DNA from: Motiliproteus sp047633175
Lineage (GTDB): Bacteria; Pseudomonadota; Gammaproteobacteria; Pseudomonadales; Balneatricaceae
Assembly: GCA_047633175.1 (NCBI GenBank)
Contig: JBLIEQ010000019.1
Location: 1 to 64,000, forward strand
Length of the DNA stretch: 64,000 nucleotides
Direction: 5' to 3'
Below are positions 25,472-35,087 of the stretch, one piece after another. The notes under the pieces are model-generated. The model saw only the letters and a program-made list of their open reading frames with translations, made no database searches and was not told the DNA's origin. The stretch's first letter is position 1, and each line of letters starts with the position of its first letter. Made by a program: the position numbers and the translations under genes.

Positions 25472-26055
25472 ACCTGAACCAGAGGCTGCCCCGCATCGAT
25501 GACTCTGAAGCGCTCCGGTTCTGCATCGACACGCCGTAGATAGGCCTGGCGAACACGCTCGAAAAACGCCTGCTGCTCCTGCTCAAACCGATCCAGCTCG
25601 CCGCGCTGCCGTGCCCGAGCCAGGCCGATCTCGACCGGCACATCGAGCAGCAGGGTCAGATCGGGACGCAGATCGCCCTGCACCAGCCGTTCAAGCTGCT
25701 CGATTGAGGCCCAGTCAAGCTGCCGCCCGCCGCCCTGGTAGGCGAAGGTGGCGTCCGTAAAGCGATCACAGAGCACCCAATCCCCCAGCGCTAGGGCAGG
25801 CTCTATCACCTGAGCCAGATGCTGAGCACGCGCGGCAAACATTAGCAGCAGTTCGCAATCGGTACTTACTGGCTCCTCGCGCTCGGCTAATAATACGCCA
25901 CGGATCTCTTCGGCCAGCGGGGTACCACCCGGCTCACGAGTGTCGATAAAACTGAGCTGCTGCGCCCGCAGCAGACCCCGCAGGTGCTCGATATTGGTGC
26001 TTTTTCCAACACCTTCACCGCCTTCTATGGTGATGAATTTTCCTGTTACTGACAT
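25420..26055 (-). CDS. tmk: Thymidylate kinase
   Basis: Phosphorylates dTMP to dTDP. 211 residues, with P-loop EGGEGVGKSTNIEHLR, the DRF-type segment VLCDRFTDATFAYQG and TREPGGTPLAEEIR. The ATG at 26055 shares a base with the mltG stop (TGATG); a TTG just before it is the only other choice. The 3' end is duplicated downstream (see 25336-25471). Confidence 0.95.
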   Translation of the reverse strand: MSVTGKFITIEGGEGVGKSTNIEHLRGLLRAQQLSFIDTREPGGTPLAEEIRGVLLAEREEPVSTDCELLLMFAARAQHLAQVIEPALALGDWVLCDRFTDATFAYQGGGRQLDWASIEQLERLVQGDLRPDLTLLLDVPVEIGLARARQRGELDRFEQEQQAFFERVRQAYLRRVDAEPERFRVIDAGQPLVQVQQQISHVMQEFFSRGY

Positions 26056-27137
26056 CAACCGTCACCCTGGGTGGTAGAGGTCGCCGTAGCCGCGTCCTTG
26101 AGCGCCGGAGAGGAGCGGTAATCGGAGCGCCGCTGGTTACGCTGGAAACGAGCGACAGCGTTGTTATGCTCCTTCAACGTGCTGGAAAACTGGTGAAACC
26201 CATCCCCTTTAGCGACAAAATACAGCGTCGTGCCGGGTTCCGGATGGAGCGCGGCATGGATCGCCGCACGGCCTGGATTGGCGATAGGCGTAGGCGGCAA
26301 ACCATTAATTCTATAAGTATTATAGGGCGTAGTCCGATTCAGGTCTGCTCTGCGAATATTGCCTTTGTAGTCTTCACCCATGCCGTAGATCACCGTCGGA
26401 TCGGTCTGCAGGCGCATCCCCTTTTGCAACCGCCGCGTGAATACGCCGGCAATGGCAGGCCGCTCAACCGCCGCCCCCGTTTCCTTTTCGACGATGGATG
26501 CCAGTATCAGGGCCTCATAGGCACTCTTAAGCGGCAATTCAGTGGCCCGCTCAGCCCACTCCTGCTCGAGCAGCAGCCGCATCGCCTGATAAGCACGCTG
26601 CAGGATCTGTCGATCGGTGGCACCCCGCCGAAACTGATAGGTATCCGGATAGATCCAGCCTTCTGCTGAACCTTCGATGCCCAGTAAACTGGCGATCGCC
26701 TCAGGATCGGAACGCTCCAGAGTCGTCTCGATCTCCGGATGGGCCTGGAGTACGGTCACCAGCTCTCGAACTGTCTGGCCTTCGACCAGAGTGACCTGAT
26801 AGGTCCGAACCTGCCCCTGCACCAGCATCTGCAGCATGGCCTGATGCGTCAATCCAGGCTCAAGCAGATATTCGCCAGCCTGGATCCGCTGAGCCAGCTG
26901 ATGCCGACGGGCATAAAAGCGTAGCGACAGCGGCTGATCGATAATACCGCGCTCAAGCAACTGGTCGATGACCGCTCGAAAGCTACTCCCGGGCTTTATC
27001 AGCAGCTGCTGAGAATCACTCAGCAGCAGCGGTTTCTGAGCCAGCGAGGTCATCCTGGACTGCCCCACATAGGCGGCGATAGCCACGACGAATCCGATCA
27101 GCAGGGCCGCAATGATAAGATGCTTCAGGACTCGCAT
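26055..27137 (-). CDS. mltG: Endolytic murein transglycosylase MltG
   Basis: Inner-membrane enzyme that cleaves nascent peptidoglycan strands and sets glycan length. 360 residues: one N-terminal membrane segment (residues 7-25), a LysM-like region, then the YceG domain with the catalytic glutamate in ILASIVEKETG and the conserved GRAAIHAALHPEPGTTLYFVAKGDGFHQFS. Overlaps pabC by 13 nt and tmk by 1 nt, indicating a coupled operon. The C-terminal tail is Ala/Thr-rich. Confidence 0.94.
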   Translation of the reverse strand: MRVLKHLIIAALLIGFVVAIAAYVGQSRMTSLAQKPLLLSDSQQLLIKPGSSFRAVIDQLLERGIIDQPLSLRFYARRHQLAQRIQAGEYLLEPGLTHQAMLQMLVQGQVRTYQVTLVEGQTVRELVTVLQAHPEIETTLERSDPEAIASLLGIEGSAEGWIYPDTYQFRRGATDRQILQRAYQAMRLLLEQEWAERATELPLKSAYEALILASIVEKETGAAVERPAIAGVFTRRLQKGMRLQTDPTVIYGMGEDYKGNIRRADLNRTTPYNTYRINGLPPTPIANPGRAAIHAALHPEPGTTLYFVAKGDGFHQFSSTLKEHNNAVARFQRNQRRSDYRSSPALKDAATATSTTQGDG

Positions 27138-27955
27138 AATCGCGCCTCAATCAACCACTGACTCACAGATTCAGTCCTGGGCGAAACCGCGATGGCGCGT
27201 CCATCACAGCTTCTCACAGGCAATATTCCCAAACCGGTATTGGTTAAAAACACGGCCTCGGCGTGGAACAGATCCTCCACCCTCAGGACCTGTTCAATCA
27301 CCTCTATCTTATTACGTTGCGCCCAATCGATCACCACCGAACGCACGATACCTGCCACGCCACAGCGGTCCAGCAGCGGTGTCAGCAGCTGCTGCCCCCG
27401 GATCAGGAACAAATTACTCATCGTGCCCTCGATCAGACGATCATCAATATCACGGACCAGGCCTTCGGGGAACTGATCCTGCCACTCGTTTCGAGCCAGG
27501 ACCTGCTCCAGGCGGTTCAGGTGTTTAATGCCTGCCAACAGGGGATTGAGCCCTAACCGGGTGCGACACAGATAGAGTTCACAGCCCTGCTGATACCAGT
27601 GCTGTGGATAATCAGGGGCGGCCGAGATCCTCAGGATTCGGTTTGGCACCAGATCAGCAAGGGCCCGATAACCGCGACCGCCGGCACCCCGGGTAATGAT
27701 TATTTTGAGAAACGCGCGTTTGCGCCCCTGACAAAGCTGCCCGATCTCCGCACCCAAACTGTCGATAAAGGTCTTATCGTAGGGTATTGCCAGTCGATCC
27801 AAACCGGCATAAAGGCGCGCAAGATGGCGCCGTAACAGCAGGGGTTTACCGGCCTCAAGCAGCAGCGTTTCAAATACGCCATCGCCGTAGCTAAGGCCAC
27901 GATCACCGAGGCTGATCTGAGTGCCGGGCTGACCGTTTACCAGGGTATCATTCAT
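27125..27955 (-). CDS. pabC: Aminodeoxychorismate lyase
   Basis: PLP enzyme converting aminodeoxychorismate to p-aminobenzoate and pyruvate for folate synthesis. Fold type IV aminotransferase-like; motifs include DRGLSYGDGVFETLLL, the PLP lysine in AGIKHLNRLEQVLAR, and GTMSNLF. I chose the ATG at 27955 (276 residues, matching the family start); a GTG at 27988 that overlaps the fabF stop as GTGA would add 11 residues. It sits between fabF and mltG as in E. coli. Confidence 0.92.
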   Translation of the reverse strand: MNDTLVNGQPGTQISLGDRGLSYGDGVFETLLLEAGKPLLLRRHLARLYAGLDRLAIPYDKTFIDSLGAEIGQLCQGRKRAFLKIIITRGAGGRGYRALADLVPNRILRISAAPDYPQHWYQQGCELYLCRTRLGLNPLLAGIKHLNRLEQVLARNEWQDQFPEGLVRDIDDRLIEGTMSNLFLIRGQQLLTPLLDRCGVAGIVRSVVIDWAQRNKIEVIEQVLRVEDLFHAEAVFLTNTGLGILPVRSCDGRAIAVSPRTESVSQWLIEARLCES

Positions 27956-27984
27956 TGGCTTAACACCGGCGCTGGCGCTATAGC

Positions 27985-29226
27985 TCACGAAAGCCGCTTA
28001 AAGACCAGGGTACCGTTGGTACCACCAAACCCAAACGAGTTAGACATGGCGACGTCTATCTTAGTTTCCTGAGCGTTGTGAGCGACATAATTGAGATCAC
28101 AGCCTTCAGAAGGATTATCTAGGTTGATCGTTGGCGGTGCCACCTGATCACGGATCGCAAGCACACAGAAGATCGCCTCGACCGCACCGGCCGCACCCAG
28201 CAGATGGCCGATCATCGACTTGGTCGAGCTCATCCGTACCTGGAAGGCACTCGACCCCAGCGCGCTCTTGACCGCATTAGACTCGGCCATGTCACCTGCG
28301 GGAGTCGAGGTGCCATGGGCATTGATATAGTCGATTTGATCGGGATTCAGGCCGCTGTCTTTGATCGCATTGGCCATCGATGCGGCAGCTCCGCCGCCAT
28401 CGGCGGGAGGGGATGTCATATGATAAGCATCACCACTCATGCCAAAACCGACCAGTTCAGCATAGATCTGAGCGCCACGTTTTTTAGCATGCTCGTACTC
28501 TTCTAGCACCATCACCCCGGCGCCGTCACTCAGTACGAAGCCATCCCGGTCACGATCCCAGGGGCGGCTGGCCGCCTGAGGGTCATCATTACGCTTAGAG
28601 AGCGCCCGAGCCGCAGCAAATCCACCTAAGCCCAGGGGCGTGGTGGCCATTTCTGCACCGCCGGCGACCATCGCGTCGGCATCGCCATAAGCGATCATCC
28701 TTGCCGCTGAGCCAATATTATGGGTGCCCGTGGTGCATGCCGTAACGATGGCAATATTGGGACCCTTGAATCCATAACGGATAGACAGGTTGCCAGCAAT
28801 CATATTGATGATGCTGCCGGGAACAAAGAAAGGGGAGATCCTGCGCGGACCTCCCTTTTCGAGTATTGAGTAATTCTTTTCTATCAGGGGTAAGCCACCA
28901 ATACCGGAACCTACGGCAACTCCGATACGATCCGCATTAGCGTCAGTGACCACCAGTCCCGAATCTTCTATTGCCTGAATACCCGCAGCCATGCCGTATT
29001 GGATGAAAAAATCCATCTTCCTGGCATCTTTGGGATCCATATACGCTGCAACGTCGAAACCCTTGATGGAACCGCCAAAGTTCGTACTGTAAGACGACAC
29101 ATCAAAGTGTTCGATAGGACCGATACCGCTATGACCATTAACGATATTCCCCCACGTCTCTTTGACCGTGTTTCCAACAGGAGTCAATAACCCCATGCCG
29201 GTAACCACCACTCTTCTCCGAGACAT
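27985..29226 (-). CDS. fabF: 3-oxoacyl-[acyl-carrier-protein] synthase II
   Basis: Condensing enzyme that elongates acyl-ACP with malonyl-ACP, including the step giving cis-vaccenate. 413 residues with the Cys-His-His triad: the nucleophile in ACTTGTHN, YINAHGTSTPAGD and STKSMIGHLLGAAG. Start at the ATG 29226, which has GGAGG 6 nt upstream. Between acpP and fabF lies a terminator-like hairpin. Confidence 0.96.
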   Translation of the reverse strand: MSRRRVVVTGMGLLTPVGNTVKETWGNIVNGHSGIGPIEHFDVSSYSTNFGGSIKGFDVAAYMDPKDARKMDFFIQYGMAAGIQAIEDSGLVVTDANADRIGVAVGSGIGGLPLIEKNYSILEKGGPRRISPFFVPGSIINMIAGNLSIRYGFKGPNIAIVTACTTGTHNIGSAARMIAYGDADAMVAGGAEMATTPLGLGGFAAARALSKRNDDPQAASRPWDRDRDGFVLSDGAGVMVLEEYEHAKKRGAQIYAELVGFGMSGDAYHMTSPPADGGGAAASMANAIKDSGLNPDQIDYINAHGTSTPAGDMAESNAVKSALGSSAFQVRMSSTKSMIGHLLGAAGAVEAIFCVLAIRDQVAPPTINLDNPSEGCDLNYVAHNAQETKIDVAMSNSFGFGGTNGTLVFKRLS

Positions 29227-29257
29227 CGCAACCTCCATCAAATTTTTATAGGCAAAT

Positions 29258-29293
29258 AAAAAGCCGCCCTATGTGACCATAGCAGCGGCTTTC
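29258..29293 (-). terminator. Terminator or attenuator between acpP and fabF
   Basis: On the - strand: AAAGCCGC, TG, CTATG, GTCA, CATAG, G, GCGGCTTT, followed by TTATTT. Nearly continuous stem with a 4-nt loop. It lies 21 nt after the acpP stop and would give more acpP than fabF message; partial read-through is my inference. Confidence 0.8.
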
Positions 29294-29313
29294 TGGAGCA
29301 GCTTAGTGCTTAA

Positions 29314-29547
29314 TTACTGGTTAGCGGTAACATAAGCGATGGCCAGTTTAACCGTAGTAATCTTTTCGGCTTCTTCATCAGGAATTTCAGTTTCAAATTC
29401 TTCTTCCAGAGCCATAACAAGCTCAACAGTGTCGAGTGAGTCAGCGCCCAGATCTTCAACGAAGGAAGCGTCATTGGTCACTTCTTCTTCTTTAACGCCT
29501 AATTGCTCGGCAACAATCTTTTTTACGCGCTCTTCAATAGTACTCAT
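29314..29547 (-). CDS. acpP: Acyl carrier protein
   Basis: Carries growing acyl chains on 4'-phosphopantetheine. 77 residues, strongly acidic, with the attachment serine S37 in GADSLDTVELVM. CAGGA precedes the ATG. In the standard place between fabG and fabF. The 158-bp gap to fabG may hold its own promoter; TATAAG lies about 30 nt before the start codon without a clear -35. Confidence 0.98.
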   Translation of the reverse strand: MSTIEERVKKIVAEQLGVKEEEVTNDASFVEDLGADSLDTVELVMALEEEFETEIPDEEAEKITTVKLAIAYVTANQ

Positions 29548-29705
29548 AGTTTTTCCTGCTTGTTATGAACGACTTATACAGCGATGTGAGAAAACGATAC
29601 TAAATCCCAACACCACCGAGTTAAATTGGTCACCTCTCCGCCTATAGGCTGGATGATGGGGACATTATCAACATATTCGGCAAAAAAACAATTCCCCTTA
29701 AGGAA

Positions 29706-30449
29706 TTATGCCATGTACATGCCACCATTGACGTGAATTGTCTCGCCAGTGACATAACCTCCAGCCTCGCTGGCCAAAAACCCAACAACCGCAGCGACCT
29801 CTTCAGGTGCCCCCAATCGATTTAGCGGGATCTGACTTTTGAGCTTTTCCTTGTGCTCTTCCGCTAATCCACTGGTCATATCTGTATCGATAAAACCCGG
29901 TGCGACAGAATTGACGGTAATATTACGCGAAGCGACCTCTCTAGCCAATGCCCGACTGAAACCTTCGACACCCGCTTTCGCAGCAGCATAGTTACACTGA
30001 CCACCATTTCCCATGGAAGCGACCACAGAACTGACATTTATAATCCGCCCCCAGCGAGCCTTCGTCATGCCACGCAAGCACCCCTTAACGACCCGGTAGA
30101 TAGAGGTCAGGTTGGTATTAAGCACCGCCTCCCACTCATCCGCCTTCATCCGCATCAGGATATTGTCACGGGTAATGCCTGCATTATTAACCACGATGGC
30201 AATCGCACCAAACTCAGCCTGCACCGCAGCCAGAACCTCATCTACGGACGCCTGAGAGGCGACATCCAGCACCACACCCTTGCCGGCGATACCCGCATCC
30301 GCAAGATGCTGGGAGATAGCCGCAGCACCCCTTTCGCTGGTCGCCGTACCGATAATGACAGCACCCTGACGACCCAACTCCAGAGAGATCGCCTTACCAA
30401 TCCCACGAGTAGCACCCGTCACCAGGGCTATTTTTCCTTTAATACTCAT
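29706..30449 (-). CDS. fabG: 3-oxoacyl-[acyl-carrier-protein] reductase
   Basis: NADPH-dependent reductase of fatty-acid elongation, SDR family. 247 residues: TGATRGIGKA cofactor motif, NNAG, catalytic serine in INVSSVVASMG, and YAAAK (Y/K pair). 23 bp after fabD in the fabD-fabG-acpP-fabF series. Confidence 0.97.
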   Translation of the reverse strand: MSIKGKIALVTGATRGIGKAISLELGRQGAVIIGTATSERGAAAISQHLADAGIAGKGVVLDVASQASVDEVLAAVQAEFGAIAIVVNNAGITRDNILMRMKADEWEAVLNTNLTSIYRVVKGCLRGMTKARWGRIINVSSVVASMGNGGQCNYAAAKAGVEGFSRALAREVASRNITVNSVAPGFIDTDMTSGLAEEHKEKLKSQIPLNRLGAPEEVAAVVGFLASEAGGYVTGETIHVNGGMYMA

Positions 30450-30472
30450 ATTACGCTCCGCCTGTTAACTCG

Positions 30473-31423
30473 TTAGGAATCTTTAGCGTCTGTACGCCCT
30501 AGTGCCGCATTAAGCCCGGCCAGATCATTGATCGCAGCGACTGACAGGCTACGTTGAATACGCTTATTCAAACCCGACAACACCTTACCCGGACCACACT
30601 CTATAAGCGTCAGTATGCCCTGATCGGTCATGGCATTCACTGTATCTGTCCAGAGTACCGGACTATGCAGCTGAGCTATCAGATTGAGCTTAATCTCGGC
30701 GACCGAAACAGCGACGCTTGCCTTTACATTCTGTAGCACCGGAATGTGCGGTTCTTTAAAGTCGATCGACTCGAGTTCCGCAGCCAACTGCTTAGCGGCA
30801 GGCAGCATCAGCGCACAATGAGAAGGCACACTGACCGGCAGCGGTAGGGCGCGCTTAGCACCCCCCGCCTTGCAGAGCACCATCGCCCTGGCAACGGCTT
30901 GCGCCTCTCCGGCTACAACAATCTGGCCCGGCGAATTATAGTTGACCGCCGACACCACAGCGCCCTGGGCAGCCTCACAGCAGGCCTGTTCAACCAGAGC
31001 ATCATCCAGGCCCAATATTGCCGCCATCGCGCCCGTGCCTGCAGGCACGGCCGCCTGCATAAACTGGCCGCGCTTCTCGACCAGCAACACAGCCTCTGCC
31101 AGCGACATAACACCGGCACACACCAACGCCGTATACTCACCCAGACTATGACCCGCCAACAGGCTGGGCTGCTCACCGCCCTCCTGCAACCAAAGACGCC
31201 AGATGGCCACACCTGCGGTTAAGAGCGCAGGTTGAGTCTTCTCTGTGCTATTAAGCTCAGCGATCGGCCCATGCTGCGTTAAAGACCATAGATCATAGCC
31301 CAGTACCGTACTCGCCTCGGCAAAGGTTTGCTCGATCAGGGGGTAGTGCTGGGCCAGCTCAGACAACATCGTTAATTGTTGTGAGCCTTGGCCCGGAAAG
31401 ACAAACGCTAGGGTTTGATTCAT
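30473..31423 (-). CDS. fabD: Malonyl-CoA:ACP transacylase
   Basis: Transfers malonyl from CoA to ACP. 316 residues from the ATG at 31423 (MNQTLAFVFPGQGSQ), the normal family start; the open frame runs 18 codons further upstream but without family similarity. The active-site serine is in GHSLGEYTALV, with histidine in VSVPSHCALM and the FPGQGSQ motif. Confidence 0.95.
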   Translation of the reverse strand: MNQTLAFVFPGQGSQQLTMLSELAQHYPLIEQTFAEASTVLGYDLWSLTQHGPIAELNSTEKTQPALLTAGVAIWRLWLQEGGEQPSLLAGHSLGEYTALVCAGVMSLAEAVLLVEKRGQFMQAAVPAGTGAMAAILGLDDALVEQACCEAAQGAVVSAVNYNSPGQIVVAGEAQAVARAMVLCKAGGAKRALPLPVSVPSHCALMLPAAKQLAAELESIDFKEPHIPVLQNVKASVAVSVAEIKLNLIAQLHSPVLWTDTVNAMTDQGILTLIECGPGKVLSGLNKRIQRSLSVAAINDLAGLNAALGRTDAKDS

Positions 31424-31534
31424 AACATTCTCATATAGAAAAACAGAGCAGGAGACCCCACCATTTATGTAACACATGCCATTACTATCTAGTCATTCAA
31501 TACAGCAATACGCCGAACACCCCGTACTACAGCG

Positions 31535-32539
31535 TTACAAAATCTGACTCAGCTTCTCATTGATCAACCCGGTCAGATCTCGCTGAACCTCCGCCCGCGC
31601 CTGCACGATAGCCTGAACAAAACATTCGCGCGTAGCCGAACCGTGACTCTTAACGACGATGCCCTGCAAGCCCAGCAAGCTGGCGCCATTACGACGCGAG
31701 GGGTCCAACTGCTCTTTGAGCTGCTTCAAGACCGGTCGTGCCAGCAGCCCCACACACTTACGATACCAGCTGCTGGTAAAGGATTGCTGTAACTGCCCGG
31801 CAATCAACCGAGCCACCCCCTCACTGCTCTTCAGGGCGACATTACCGACAAAACCATCACAAACCACCACATCGGCCCTGCCTGAATAGATATCGTTACC
31901 CTCGATATAGCCGATATAGTTCAGCGCAGCGTGCTCCTGCAGCAGCCTTGACGCCAATTTAACCTGCTCATTACCCTTGAGCGCCTCTACGCCCACATTA
32001 AGCAGCGCGACACGCGGCGCGTCCAGCCCATCCAGGGCCTCCGCCAGGGCGGACCCCAGCAGCGCAAACTGAAACAGATGCTCGGCGCTACAGTCCACGT
32101 TGGCACCCAGGTCGAGCATATAACAATGCCCTGTACGGGTAGGAATCGCGGTCGCGATCGCCGGACGATCGATACCCGGATGCATGCGCAGCAGATAATG
32201 CCCGATGGCCATCAACGCCCCGGTATTACCCGCACACACACAGGCATCCGCGCGGCCATCGGCAACCAGCTTGACCGCACGATACATCGACGAATCTTTG
32301 CGCTTACGCAGTACGACGGAAGGCTTTTCAGCCATAGAAACAATGGAATCTGCCGCTTCGATAGAGAATCGATCGGCATATTGAGCAGGCAGCAGGGATT
32401 CAATCTGGAAGGGGTCGCCCACGAGAATCAGCCGGGTATCGGGATAGGATTTGGAAAAATCTAGAGCTGCGGGAACTGCTACACGGGGACCGAAGTCCCC
32501 GCTCATCACATCGACTGCAAGGGTGCAGCGAGTGACCAA
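31535..32539 (-). CDS. plsX: Phosphate acyltransferase PlsX
   Basis: Makes acyl-phosphate from acyl-ACP for PlsY in phospholipid synthesis. 334 residues of the PlsX family: VDVMSGDFGPRVAVPAALDF, then NTGALMAIG and DLGANVDCSAEHL. The family's usual VMGGD appears here as VMSGD. The start is TTG at 32539, 3 bp after the rpmF stop. Confidence 0.94.
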   Translation of the reverse strand: MVTRCTLAVDVMSGDFGPRVAVPAALDFSKSYPDTRLILVGDPFQIESLLPAQYADRFSIEAADSIVSMAEKPSVVLRKRKDSSMYRAVKLVADGRADACVCAGNTGALMAIGHYLLRMHPGIDRPAIATAIPTRTGHCYMLDLGANVDCSAEHLFQFALLGSALAEALDGLDAPRVALLNVGVEALKGNEQVKLASRLLQEHAALNYIGYIEGNDIYSGRADVVVCDGFVGNVALKSSEGVARLIAGQLQQSFTSSWYRKCVGLLARPVLKQLKEQLDPSRRNGASLLGLQGIVVKSHGSATRECFVQAIVQARAEVQRDLTGLINEKLSQIL

Positions 32540-32542
32540 TGG

Positions 32543-32722
32543 TTACTCGGCGTCTTTAGCGATAACCTGGCGACCACGGTAGAAACCATCATCAGTCACA
32601 TGGTGACGACGATGAACTTCACCGGTAGTGCTGTCTAATGACAGCGTGGGTGAGGCCAATGCATCGTGTGAACGACGCTGACCACGGCGTGAACGTGTAA
32701 CTTTACTCTTCTGAACAGCCAT
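32543..32722 (-). CDS. rpmF: 50S ribosomal protein L32
   Basis: 59 residues beginning MAVQKSKVTRSRRGQRRSHD, the canonical L32 N-terminus, with Arg/His-rich middle and GFYRGRQVI. No zinc cysteines, as in most gammaproteobacterial L32. Between yceD and plsX as in E. coli. AGGAG lies 8 nt before the ATG. Confidence 0.97.
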   Translation of the reverse strand: MAVQKSKVTRSRRGQRRSHDALASPTLSLDSTTGEVHRRHHVTDDGFYRGRQVIAKDAE

Positions 32723-32740
32723 GACTACGCAGCTCCTGAA

Positions 32741-33259
32741 TTAATGTTTATTGACCCTGAGTTGGGCCAACACGTTAAATGGGTTTTTCCTATCGTTGTC
32801 GCCAGACTGCACGGCTGCTTCACCATACTCCGTCTTAACGACACAATCCTGATGCTGAGCGATCAGCGGCAACGTCAATATCAGCTCCTCTTCGACCAGC
32901 CGATAAAGATCTTGCTTAGGCTCATTGACGATAAGGGAATCGTAGTGACGAGGAAGCTGCTTGGCGGCCTCATCATCAGCGACGATACCCAAATTTATCT
33001 CGGCTTCAAGCTCTAGCGTGACTGGCTCCAGACAACGCTGACAAAGCATTTTCACCGTCGTATTAGCCAGGCCCCTGATGTGACGAATACGCTCTTCATC
33101 CACACCAAAGTTCATACTAACATTGACAACCCCATCGCTATCAACAAGATAGCCACTCAATCGCTCCAGCTGTACTAGCGTTACAACGCCTTCAACAATC
33201 CGACCCTGGTCGGCAGCTTGGCGTGAATCAATTGTGAATGGTAATGATGGCTTCAACAT
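32741..33259 (-). CDS. yceD: YceD family protein (DUF177), 23S rRNA accumulation protein
   Basis: 172 residues of the DUF177 family; E. coli YceD affects 23S rRNA accumulation and is co-transcribed with rpmF. The CxxC in MLCQRCLEPV and the C-terminal RKNPFNVLAQLR are typical. 18 bp upstream of rpmF. Divergent from the maf gene. Confidence 0.92.
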   Translation of the reverse strand: MLKPSLPFTIDSRQAADQGRIVEGVVTLVQLERLSGYLVDSDGVVNVSMNFGVDEERIRHIRGLANTTVKMLCQRCLEPVTLELEAEINLGIVADDEAAKQLPRHYDSLIVNEPKQDLYRLVEEELILTLPLIAQHQDCVVKTEYGEAAVQSGDNDRKNPFNVLAQLRVNKH

Positions 33260-33376
33260 AAGCGCGACATAATAGTTACCTAGTGAGTGTGTGTAAAGAG
33301 ATCTCTGATAAAAAAGACTAGAATGACGCGCATATCATACACACCTGCTCCTAACCTTTAACCCTGGAATGTCGGC

Positions 33377-33955
33377 ATGCTCCAACTAATTCTCGCGTCA
33401 ACCTCTGTATACAGAAAATCTTTGCTTGAAAAACTGCAACTAAACTTTAGCTGCCAGGCACCTGACATGGACGAAACGCCCGTGCCAGGCGAATCAGCCC
33501 GGGAACTCGTCATACGCCTAGCCCGGGCAAAAGCCGAAGCGGTCGGACGCAACCACCCCGGCGCCCTGATTATTGGCTCGGATCAGGTCGCGCTCCTTAA
33601 TGATACGCTTATTGGCAAGCCTCATGACCACCAACGGGCAACGGCACAACTTCGGGCATCCAGCGGCCAGACCCTCAGCTTCTATACCGGCCTGTGCCTG
33701 CACAACAGCGCAACGGGCAGCTCAGAGGTGATCTGCGAGCCCTTCAGCGTCCATTTCAGAACCCTCAGTGACGCTCAGATCGAACGCTACCTGATCCGCG
33801 AACAGCCCTATCAGTGTGCCGGCAGCTTTAAAGCTGAGGGCTTAGGCATAAGTCTGTTTGAAAAACTCGAAGGTGACGACCCCAACACCCTGGTAGGCCT
33901 GCCTCTGATCCGCCTGATAGCGCTATTACAACGCCAGGGCGTGGAGGTACCCTGA
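33377..33955 (+). CDS. Maf family nucleotide pyrophosphatase (YceF type)
   Basis: House-cleaning enzyme hydrolysing non-canonical NTPs; the YceF branch prefers 7-methyl-GTP. 192 residues, with LILASTSVYRKSLLEKL, SDQVALL, and GSFKAEGLG. These fit YceF better than YhdE (dTTP/UTP type), as does the position beside yceD in divergent orientation, seen in E. coli. Confidence 0.9.
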   Translation: MLQLILASTSVYRKSLLEKLQLNFSCQAPDMDETPVPGESARELVIRLARAKAEAVGRNHPGALIIGSDQVALLNDTLIGKPHDHQRATAQLRASSGQTLSFYTGLCLHNSATGSSEVICEPFSVHFRTLSDAQIERYLIREQPYQCAGSFKAEGLGISLFEKLEGDDPNTLVGLPLIRLIALLQRQGVEVP

Positions 33956-33993
33956 GTCATCAGCCCTGAGCCACGACCATCAACTAGCGGCCA

Positions 33994-35046
33994 TCAGCGC
34001 AGCGTGGGAGCGCTCGACTCCAGCTGAGTCGACAGGGTTTTAGCGAAGGTCACCCCCATCCGCTCTGCCAACTTCTCCAAGGCGGATAGTGACGGGGTGA
34101 AATTGACGATATGCTCTTCGCCGATCACCTCTCGTGCCACGTAACCGGCACTCCCCAGACCGTCGATCAGACCCAACCCCAGCGCCTGCTCTCCGGTCCA
34201 GATCAAACCACTGAAAAGCTCTTGCGAATCGCCGAGTCGGTCTCCCCTGCCTTGCTTAACCTGTTCGATAAACTGCAGGTGCGTGGTATTGAGTACAGAC
34301 TTCCAAAACGCCTCTTCGCCCTCCTTTAAAGGGGAAAAAGGATCCAGGAACGCCTTGTGCTTACCGGCAGTCACCAGGCGACGCTCAATACCCAGCTTTT
34401 CCAACACCTCGACAAAACCAAAACTGGAGGAGATCACACCGATCGACCCCACCAGACTGGCCTTGTCGGCATAGATCTCATCAGCCGCGGCGGCTATGTA
34501 ATAGCCACCCGAGGCACCGATATCGCTAATCACGGCGTAGAGCTTGGTATCGGGATAGAGCAGGCGTAAGCGTTTGATCTCATCATAGACATAGCCCGAC
34601 TGCACCGGACTACCGCCAGGACTATTGATCCTCAGAATCACCCCACGGGTGTTTTTATCCGCAAACGCGGCACCCAAACTCCGGGCGATACTATCGGCAT
34701 TGGCCTCAGCATCTGCGGCTATAACACCGCTGATATCGACCAGCGCCGTATGCGGCTTATTGCTGGATAGCTGTTCGGACCAGCTGCTATCCACAATAAA
34801 ATAAAGCATCGCAAACAGATAGATAAAGGTTAGCGATTTAAAGAAGATGCCCCAGCGTCTCGAGCGTCGATGCTCTACCGACAGACCCTTAACCATTTTT
34901 TCAATCAGCCGCCACTCTTTAGAATCAGCATCTGCATACTGACGCGGCTCAGCGCCCGTCTTTTCGGGCCGACCTGACTGGGATTGAGATTGAGATTGAG
35001 ATTGAGATTGAGAGTCGGAGCCAGGGCCCCAGAGATTATCACTCAC
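33994..35046 (-). CDS. sppA: S49 family signal peptide peptidase (SppA/SohB-like)
   Basis: Inner-membrane serine protease degrading cleaved signal peptides. 350 residues: a cytoplasmic N-terminus, one membrane segment near 66-85, NSPGGSPVQSGYVYDEI, catalytic serine in SDIGASGGYYIA and lysine region in DKASLVGSIGVISS. Starts at GTG 35046 with AGGA upstream. Residues 12-23 are a run of alternating Q and S from a GATTGA hexamer repeat in the DNA, a slippage-prone tract that could vary in length. Confidence 0.93.
   Translation of the reverse strand: MSDNLWGPGSDSQSQSQSQSQSQSGRPEKTGAEPRQYADADSKEWRLIEKMVKGLSVEHRRSRRWGIFFKSLTFIYLFAMLYFIVDSSWSEQLSSNKPHTALVDISGVIAADAEANADSIARSLGAAFADKNTRGVILRINSPGGSPVQSGYVYDEIKRLRLLYPDTKLYAVISDIGASGGYYIAAAADEIYADKASLVGSIGVISSSFGFVEVLEKLGIERRLVTAGKHKAFLDPFSPLKEGEEAFWKSVLNTTHLQFIEQVKQGRGDRLGDSQELFSGLIWTGEQALGLGLIDGLGSAGYVAREVIGEEHIVNFTPSLSALEKLAERMGVTFAKTLSTQLESSAPTLR
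34982..35013. repeat. Hexanucleotide repeat in the sppA 5' end
   Basis: About five perfect GATTGA units encoding alternating Ser and Gln. Changes by whole units keep the frame. Confidence 0.93.
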
Positions 35047-35087
35047 GCAGTTATCCTATTTAGTCGGAATTGTTAGTCGGTATGGGA

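Noticed and set aside
30473..31477. Longer FabD starting at 31477
   Set aside because: The first 18 residues lack family similarity; MNQTLAFVFPGQGSQ is the normal start.
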